64,000 nt of DNA, from positions 3,257,976-3,321,975 of the forward strand of contig NZ_CP034929.1 of assembly GCF_004014875.1 (NCBI RefSeq), given 5' to 3'. This DNA is from Nocardioides yefusunii (GTDB lineage: Bacteria; Actinomycetota; Actinomycetes; Propionibacteriales; Nocardioidaceae). The translations under genes and the position numbers were made by a program. The notes under the pieces are model-generated. The model was not told the origin of the DNA, did no database searches, and saw nothing but the letters and a program-made list of their open reading frames with translations. Below, in pieces: positions 61,626-64,000 of this stretch (position 1 is the first letter of the stretch; each line of letters starts with the position of its first letter).

Positions 61626-61694
61626 AACTGCTCCTGCTGTGTAGGGAACTGCGGCTCGGCCTTCACAGGCACCCGCCGCGGACATCGGTGTGGG

Positions 61695-62684
61695 TCAGCG
61701 CTTCTTCTTGTTGGGGCTCTTCTGGCCACCGGTGCGCTGCGAACGCGGCTGGTTCTTCGGCTGCTGGCGCTGGGCCGGGCGGCGCTCGTCGTCCTTCTCC
61801 AGGACGACGGTGCCGGCGACGACGTCACCCTCGAGCGGGGCGAGGCCCTTGCGGGCGCGCTTCTCGGCGTCACGCTTGACCTTGGCCTCGGCGGCCGGAG
61901 TACCGGGCGTCGGGTTGTTGCGGATGACGTAGAACTGCTGGCCCATGGTCCACAGGTTCGAGGTGGTCCAGTAGATGAGCACCGCGATCGGGAACGCGAT
62001 GCCACCGATGCCGAAGACGAGCGGAAGGACGTAGAGCAGGATCTTCTGCTGCTGCGCCATCGGGCCCTCGAGGGCCTGCTTCGACATGTTCTTCGTCATC
62101 AGCTGACGCTGGGTGAGGAACGTGGTGGCGGTCATGGCGAGGACCAGCGCGACGGCGGCGATGATCACCCAGAGGTTGCCGTCATTGTTGATCAGGGTCA
62201 GCTTGATCGGGATGTGGCCGAAGAGCTCGGCCGAGGCGAACTGCTCGGCCTGCTCGACGCTCATGATGCCCTTGGCCTTGCCGTCAGCAGCGTGGTCAAG
62301 GAGTCGGAACAGAGCCAGGAAGATCGGCATCTGGATGATGAGCGGCAGGCACGAGGCCAACGGGTTGGTGCCCGCCTCGCGGTAGAGCTCCATCGTTTCC
62401 TGGGCGAGCTTCTCGCGGTCGTGCCCGTACTTCTTCTGCAGCTCCTTGACCTTGGGCTGCAGTTCCTGCATGTTGCGCGTGGACTTGATCTGCTTGACGA
62501 ACAGCGGGATCAGGGCCGCGCGGATGACGAGCGTCAGACCGACGATCGAGATGACCCAGGCTGCACCACTGTCGGGTGCGAAGACCTGGCTCGCAAGCTT
62601 GTGGAAGGCCACCATCACCACGGAGATGGCGTAGTAGAGCGGCGTCATGATGGCGCTGCCGATGGCTCCGAAGAAGGAGAACAC
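61695..62684 (-). CDS. yidC: Membrane protein insertase YidC
   Basis: A 329-residue insertase with five helices. The conserved core includes VIRAALIPLFVKQIKSTR (with the hydrophilic-groove Arg), then QPKVKELQKKYGHDREKL and GTNPLASCLPLIIQMPIF. A basic C-terminal tail (about 270-329) may bind ribosomes. GTG at 62684 directly follows the yidD stop. It inserts and folds membrane proteins with or without SecYEG. Confidence 0.96.
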   Translation of the reverse strand: MFSFFGAIGSAIMTPLYYAISVVMVAFHKLASQVFAPDSGAAWVISIVGLTLVIRAALIPLFVKQIKSTRNMQELQPKVKELQKKYGHDREKLAQETMELYREAGTNPLASCLPLIIQMPIFLALFRLLDHAADGKAKGIMSVEQAEQFASAELFGHIPIKLTLINNDGNLWVIIAAVALVLAMTATTFLTQRQLMTKNMSKQALEGPMAQQQKILLYVLPLVFGIGGIAFPIAVLIYWTTSNLWTMGQQFYVIRNNPTPGTPAAEAKVKRDAEKRARKGLAPLEGDVVAGTVVLEKDDERRPAQRQQPKNQPRSQRTGGQKSPNKKKR

Positions 62685-62936
62685 TCAGGCTCCTCGTGTA
62701 GGGGTCGTTCCCGCCTTGTCGCGGCGGGGAGGAACAGGGTCGTATCCGCCGGGGGACCACGGGTGGCACCTACCGAGGCGGCGTACGGCGAGCCAGGAGC
62801 CCTTCAGGCTCCCGTGCACGGTGACGGCTTCGAGCGCGTACGCCGAGCAACTCGGGTGATAGCGGCAGACCTGACCGTACAAAGGGCTGATGAGGGTCCG
62901 GTAGACCTTCAACAGCCCGATGAGGAGGTACTTCAC
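62685..62936 (-). CDS. yidD: Membrane protein insertion efficiency factor YidD
   Basis: An 83-residue protein with the family pattern [14 protein letters not shown] (three Cys in the family, two seen here at CRYHPSC) and GCHPWxPGGxDPVP as [13 protein letters not shown]. The GTG overlaps the rnpA stop (GTGA). It assists YidC-mediated insertion. Confidence 0.95.
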   Translation of the reverse strand: MKYLLIGLLKVYRTLISPLYGQVCRYHPSCSAYALEAVTVHGSLKGSWLAVRRLGRCHPWSPGGYDPVPPRRDKAGTTPTRGA

Positions 62937-63283
62937 GACCTGTGCCCGTCAGCGACCAGGCGTCCGAGTGACTTCACGAGGTCTCTGGTGAGTGTCTCGT
63001 GATCTGCCTCTGCTGATGCCGGATTCGCCCTGACCACGAGTACGCCAGAACCCGGGAGCTCCTTGAGGTGCTCCCGGGTCAGGTGTCGCAGTCGCCGCTT
63101 GACGCGGTTGCGAACGACGGAGTTGCCCACGGCCTTGCTCACCACGAAGCCCACCTCCGCGGACTCGAGGTCTGCGTCGGGGAGCCAGTGGAGCACCAAC
63201 GTGCGAGAACCGGCCCGCGTACCCCTGCGGGTCGCGAGCCGGAATGCCTCACTGCGCGTGAGACGCGCTGAACGTGGCAGCAC
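62933..63283 (-). CDS. rnpA: Ribonuclease P protein component
   Basis: A 116-residue basic protein with the RNA-binding signature [13 protein letters not shown] (near 56) and [11 protein letters not shown] before it. GTG start at 63283. It helps the RNase P RNA to mature tRNA 5' ends. It lies 35 bp after rpmH, with which it is normally co-transcribed. Confidence 0.96.
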   Translation of the reverse strand: MLPRSARLTRSEAFRLATRRGTRAGSRTLVLHWLPDADLESAEVGFVVSKAVGNSVVRNRVKRRLRHLTREHLKELPGSGVLVVRANPASAEADHETLTRDLVKSLGRLVADGHRS

Positions 63284-63318
63284 GGATCACACGTCTACGT
63301 CGGTCGTGGGACCGGCCG

Positions 63319-63456
63319 TCAGACGGTCAGGCTCTTGCGGCCCTTGTTGCGGCGCGCCGAGAGAATGGCGCGGCCTGCGCGGGTGCGCATGCGCAGACGG
63401 AAGCCGTGCACCTTGTGACGGCGACGGTTGTTCGGCTGGTACGTACGCTTGCTCAC
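63319..63456 (-). CDS. rpmH: 50S ribosomal protein L34
   Basis: A 45-residue bL34 ([20 protein letters not shown], ending [11 protein letters not shown]). GTG at 63456 gives the standard length. It is the first gene of the leftward origin-side operon, with a near-consensus promoter about 170 bp upstream. Confidence 0.97.
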   Translation of the reverse strand: MSKRTYQPNNRRRHKVHGFRLRMRTRAGRAILSARRNKGRKSLTV

Positions 63457-63626
63457 GAGAGTTCTCCAGGGTCTGGTTTCAACGGGTGTCCACTCCGACG
63501 AAAAGCTGTACCGCCGAGGTTTCGGCTGGCACCGCTCTCCCGCGGAACACGCCCGTATGTGGGAGTGATTCTTTCCGTGGACGTGCGGCACCGGTCGACA
63601 ACAAGTGGACATCGGGTGACCTTGCA

Positions 63627-63655
63627 AATGTACGCGGGGTGCCAACGAGGGTCAA
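63627..63655 (-). promoter_or_regulatory. Promoter of the rpmH operon
   Basis: On the minus strand TTGACC, 17 bp, TACATT: an almost ideal housekeeping promoter. It gives a leader of about 165 nt before rpmH. Confidence 0.7.
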
Positions 63656-63730
63656 ACCCGCGGGCGTCCAGTCTGCCCCGGAGGGTCAGGCCGACTGCAA
63701 ATCGTCGATCGGGGCGCTGTGGATGACGGC

Positions 63731-63759
63731 TTGCTGACAGAGTCCCGCGTTGTTAGCGT
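63731..63759 (+). promoter_or_regulatory. Candidate rightward promoter towards dnaA
   Basis: TTGCTG, 17 bp, TAGCGT. It points towards the gene expected beyond the window edge (dnaA). Confidence 0.5.
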
Positions 63760-64000
63760 CGGGCGGTCAACAGCCTGTGGAGAACTCTCGCGAGGACCCC
63801 TCCCCTGGGCTCGTGAAGCGGGTCACCAGATCGGCATCCACCTCTCTGACCTGCACCGATGGTGCTTCGGAGGATCTGGGCCACCCCCACCTCACGGGTC
63901 GACGTCATGAAAATCGGGCAACATGCACAACCTGTGGATAAGGTTGTGGAAGTCACCCGACCGCCCGGGGTCGTAACACTTCGGCACCAGTTAGTACATG
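63760..64000. other. Origin-proximal DnaA-box region
   Basis: Contains TTATCCACA on the minus strand (63933-63941) framed by the inverted repeat ACAACC/GGTTGT, a one-mismatch box (TTCTCCACA, 63776-63784) and a weaker one at 63945. With rpmH on one side this is the rpmH-dnaA intergenic region. Whether the last ATG (63998) starts a gene cannot be told. Confidence 0.7.

Overview
The window is about 64 kb of a high-GC actinobacterial chromosome. Its right end is the replication-origin flank: rpmH, rnpA, yidD, yidC, jag, rsmG, parA and parB run leftward from 63.4 to 57.6 kb. The last 0.5 kb holds DnaA boxes and a rightward promoter that presumably serves dnaA just outside the window. Gene order (dnaB, MATE transporter, rplI, rpsR, ssb, rpsF, FemAB-like, GT87 membrane protein, class A PBP, padR, ino1, cca, large secreted membrane protein, murJ, pseudokinase, trxB, trxA, parB, parA) is the classical actinobacterial origin region. 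Protein character suggests Propionibacteriales, probably a Nocardioidaceae member. The genus is inference.

Left part (1-20.4 kb). An overlapping leftward operon (1-6.3 kb) encodes a complete oligopeptide-type ABC importer, then a DUF3598-type protein and a nitrilase-superfamily enzyme cut by the window edge. Next come small membrane proteins, a 2H phosphoesterase, two consecutive ECF sigma modules each with an overlapping membrane partner gene, a secreted lipase, a DUF2236 (MpaB-type) oxygenase-like protein, and dnaB interrupted in its P-loop by a 377-residue class 3 intein. Upstream of dnaB is a cluster of DnaA-box-like sites. A MATE transporter and a secreted collagen-like protein with a probable 3' frameshift follow. 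Two copies of a nested-hairpin repeat lie after CDS ends at 10.35 and 14.5 kb.

Middle (20.4-54.6 kb). The rpsF-ssb-rpsR-rplI cluster is followed by an endonuclease IV, two small lipoproteins, a FemAB-like/alanine-racemase-like pair, a large lipoprotein, a GT87 glycosyltransferase-like protein, a bifunctional PBP, PadR and inositol-phosphate synthase. An accessory block follows: a Tat-type secreted protein, a D-cysteine desulfhydrase-like enzyme, an SRPBCC protein, a secreted metallophosphoesterase with a Lys/Ala tail, and a second DUF2236 protein. Then come cca, a DUF6049-like protein, murJ, a separate MurJ-type pseudokinase, trxB (SigR-type promoter), trxA, an acetyltransferase, alaA and an acyltransferase. 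Cell-envelope synthesis dominates this stretch.

Origin-proximal part (54.6-64 kb). A roughly 3 kb stretch with no convincing gene separates the acyltransferase from parB. It carries three perfect parS palindromes, an iteron-like array (4 x 16 bp), a Fur/Zur-like palindrome and other short repeats. Further parS-like sites lie inside parA, inside the femAB-like gene and at 38.4 kb. This looks like the chromosome's centromere region, and it occupies the place where cwlM sits in mycobacteria. Many genes have a TANNNT box 6-8 nt before an ATG/GTG, consistent with leaderless transcripts. Apart from the intein, no insertion sequence, prophage, CRISPR array, rRNA or tRNA gene was found.
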